Shown: piece by piece, positions 62,801 to 64,000 of the stretch
Layout of the letters: every line of letters begins with the position of its first letter
Numbering within the stretch: position 1 is the first letter of the stretch
Assembly: GCF_000737335.2 (NCBI RefSeq)
Contig: NZ_JMCC02000025.1
Span: forward strand, 21,767 to 85,766
Reading direction: 5' to 3'
DNA from: Enhygromyxa salina
GTDB lineage: Bacteria > Myxococcota_A > Polyangia > Nannocystales > Nannocystaceae
Length of the DNA stretch: 64,000 bases
Notes under the pieces: generated by a model
Databases searched by the model: none
The model's input: only the letters and a program-made list of their open reading frames with translations
Told to the model about the DNA's origin: nothing
Position numbers and translations under genes: made by a program

Positions 62801-64000
62801 CAGCGCCGTCGGGGTGTTCGTCGCTGTCATGTACCAGGAGTACCCGCTGCTCGGGGCCGAGGCCCAAGGGCGGGGACAGCAAGTCGCGCTGTGGGGCAGC
62901 GCGTCGACCATCGCCAACCGCGTGTCCTACTTCTACGACTTCCACGGGCCGAGCATGGCCGTGGACACGATGTGCTCGTCGTCGCTGACGGCGATCCACC
63001 TCGCCTGCGAGGCCATCGCCAGCGGGCAGTGTGAGGCCGCGCTGGCCGGCGGCGTGAACCTCAGCTTGCACCCCAACAAGTACATGGTGCTCAGTCAGCG
63101 CCAGTTCCTGGCCCACGACGGGCGCTGTCGCAGCTTCGGCGCCGGCGGCGACGGCTATGTGCCCGGGGAGGGCGTGGGCGCGGTCCTGCTCAAGCCCCTC
63201 GCCAAGGCGCTCGCCGACGGCGACCATGTCTACGGGGTCATCGCTGGGACGGCGCTCAACCACGGCGGACGAACCTCGGGCTACTCGGTCCCGACCCCGA
63301 TCGCACAGGGCGAGGTGATCGTCGAGGCGCTGGCGCGCGCGGGCGTCGATCCGCGGGCGCTGAGCTACCTCGAGGCCCACGGCACGGGGACCTCGCTCGG
63401 CGATCCGATCGAGATCGCCGGTCTCAGCAAGGCATTTCGCGACGCGGGTGGGGCCCCGGACAACTGCGCGATCGGATCGGTCAAGTCGAACATCGGCCAC
63501 TGCGAGAGCGCGGCCGGGATCGCGGCGGTGACCAAGGTCCTGCTCCAGCTCCAGCACCGCGAGATCGTCCCGAGCCTCCACTCGGGCCAGCTCAACCCCC
63601 ACATCGACTTCGAGCGCACCCCGCTGCGCGTGGTTCAGCGCCTCGAGCCGTGGGAGCGACCGACGCTGCCCGTCGACGGCGTCGCGCGCTCCGTGCCGCG
63701 GATCGCCGGCGTGTCGAGCTTTGGCGGCGGAGGCTCCAACGCGCACGTCGTGATCCGCGAGCACGTGCCCGAGCTTCGCGCGACCGCGCCGGCTGGCCTG
63801 GGTCGTCCGGCGCTGTTCGTGCTCTCGGCCGAGCGCGAGGCCCAGCTCGTCGAGCTCGCTGGGCGCCTCGAGGCTCGGCTCGCGGCCTTCGAGCCCGAGC
63901 AGCTGCACGACGTCGCTTGGACCCTCCAGGTCGGGCGCATGGCCCTGCGTGAGCGCCTCGCGTTCGCGGCGAGCTCGCTGGCCGAGCTCCGGGCGCTGCT
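59898..64000 (+). CDS. Modular polyketide synthase, 5' part (DH-ACP-ACP-DH-KS, trans-AT type)
   Basis: The frame is open from ATG 59898 to the window end (1367 codons, no stop). Domains: DH1 (1-280) with H26 in HVVYGRSLLP (HxxxGxxxxP) but Glu193 in place of the second catalytic Asp (HPALFEAGL). ACP1 (about 312-385) has Ser345 in GLASADLL. A PAPVPAPAP linker leads to ACP2 (about 455-530) with GLDWSNL (Ser490). DH2 (560-840) has H578 (HRVEGKRVLP) and Asp755 (LDGALQ). KS (863-1290) has Cys1026 (DTMCSSSL), His1161 (HGTGTSLGDP) and His1201 (NIGHCESAAG). The post-KS linker with TLQVGR and the KS motif SLHPNKY fit trans-AT synthases; no AT is visible. ATG 59907 is an alternative start. No ribosome-binding site stands out. 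Confidence 0.93.
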   Translation, partial: MRPMTEYSQFSETFLITAENPLLSGHVVYGRSLLPGVGYVDLVLQVLARQGFPMHELELRKLTIFAPLVADQGAPVQTTVAGQPVGTGGWRVEVRSRREGDTTEVLHAVVDAVAREPKRFTGRLALPLARPREFTPLTEIYGWCKNQDLRHSGIMKIEGGVHHRADDWIAEVELGSAYHGTTSSFLFHPALFEAGLLGGGVAIGMLYPGDDGPGLYLPLMFESFRAAGGLGKRCYVRVPTDSVHRDEELVRLRVEFYDEAGVQVAEIGQFVGKRVRVASSLDVREGGGEARQSSALRPAAAQARPEAGSPAGVVGILRGLVASAVGLEPDQVELDIGYYELGLASADLLHVVAALETELSLSLSPTIMFEHRTISELAEMLEAQLPADHPALTGASAPLVSAAEPAEAEGLASPSARIAPPDRPAPVPAPVPAPAPAPVPAPAPAVVGSTAQRRARVVARVTEDVAELLAVPAGHIGAGVEFQELGLDWSNLVELAARLDARYDVRLPQALFAELRTIDAVAAHLVATHLGQVQSPTSSVAAAEPPAGGWLRPSGRTAKGGLLLRGHLSGDEPFLAGHRVEGKRVLPGVAHLELARAAFAELGQGPEQGAELGAVELRDVVWLRPVVAGAGGVELELELEEHTTGVHSFEIYSLDDQGERTLCSEGRITPAVAGALESVELAGLRARCSEARFDAEQIYARYAELGLDYGHDHRALAGLEIGHDEAGRPEVLARLELPPASAGLGAWALNPATLDGALQATIGLWLTEEGSGSLALPFVLERLELLAPIPARAYAWIRHRAGRATDTKSARLELSICDERGRVCAQLVGLSTRAVSRRSEAPAPGPERIEAVVGPRAAASRPEIAIVGLGGRYPEAPDLDAFWANLRGGRDCVGEIPADRWDHERYAEGEGYTTCKWGGFLDEIDRFDPLFFQISKLEAEYLDPQERIFLECAHHTLEDAGYTGDALGSAVGVFVAVMYQEYPLLGAEAQGRGQQVALWGSASTIANRVSYFYDFHGPSMAVDTMCSSSLTAIHLACEAIASGQCEAALAGGVNLSLHPNKYMVLSQRQFLAHDGRCRSFGAGGDGYVPGEGVGAVLLKPLAKALADGDHVYGVIAGTALNHGGRTSGYSVPTPIAQGEVIVEALARAGVDPRALSYLEAHGTGTSLGDPIEIAGLSKAFRDAGGAPDNCAIGSVKSNIGHCESAAGIAAVTKVLLQLQHREIVPSLHSGQLNPHIDFERTPLRVVQRLEPWERPTLPVDGVARSVPRIAGVSSFGGGGSNAHVVIREHVPELRATAPAGLGRPALFVLSAEREAQLVELAGRLEARLAAFEPEQLHDVAWTLQVGRMALRERLAFAASSLAELRAL

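Overview
The window reads as a high-GC chromosomal stretch from a myxobacterium, most likely of the Nannocystis/Plesiocystis/Enhygromyxa group. The reasons are: many GTG starts; four large serine/threonine kinases or pseudokinases, one with the HRDVSPHN catalytic loop and two fused to AAA/TPR modules; HEAT-repeat proteins; and several cysteine-rich lipoproteins whose lipidated N-terminus is followed by a Gly-Asp (GDGDGD) stalk. The taxonomic call is inference from gene style; no rRNA is present.

Layout. 1-4.7 kb: end of a probable hydrolase gene, a Val tRNA with promoter and terminator, ridA, an unknown protein, a translationally coupled pair of zinc-ribbon membrane proteins, a hotdog thioesterase and a secreted Cys-rich protein. 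4.7-12.3 kb: a kinase with a His/Gly-repeat insert, a 965-aa membrane protein built of carboxypeptidase-regulatory-like repeats, a DsbD-N-like lipoprotein and the AAA protein kinase PrkA. 12.3-12.9 kb: two back-to-back tandem repeat arrays. 12.9-16.3 kb: flavin reductase-like protein, HMG-CoA lyase and an MshEN-domain protein. 16.4-25.1 kb: an RNA-centred neighbourhood (cysteine desulfurase coupled to mnmA, rnc, tilS) plus a TerB-like protein, a DUF6178-type protein and ftsH. 25-34 kb: dispersed repeats, a TlpA-like lipoprotein, an ECF sigma factor, two HEAT proteins, a tail-anchored pseudokinase and a VanW protein. 34-46.7 kb: SPOR protein, mutS, lipoproteins, an EVE-domain protein, and a three-gene operon with a class A penicillin-binding protein. 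47-50 kb: two paralogous Cys-rich lipoproteins. 50-58.5 kb: two giant kinase-ATPase-TPR signalling proteins. 58.5-59.9 kb: a gene-poor, probably decayed gap. 59.9 kb to the end: the start of a large modular polyketide synthase, DH-ACP-ACP-DH-KS so far, of trans-AT type by its KS and post-KS linker, running off the window.

How the genes work together. Clear functional couplings are: the cysteine desulfurase handing sulfur to MnmA for 2-thiouridine in tRNA wobble positions, with TilS (lysidine) and RNase III nearby; the PBP1A operon (coiled-coil membrane protein, PBP1A, small membrane protein), joined by an overlapping start; and the zinc-ribbon pair joined by ATGA. Most other genes are single transcription units.

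The most distinctive non-coding content is two families of dispersed intergenic repeats. Family A (about 105-112 bp, CCCCCACA...GCCCCCT-loop-AGGGGGC) occurs three times, each time directly after the stop codon of a gene on the same strand. In two cases it is followed by a different tandem array. Family B (GGGCGAG-loop-CTCGCCC hairpin plus a conserved flank) occurs at four places, one of which supplies the start codon region of the thioesterase gene.
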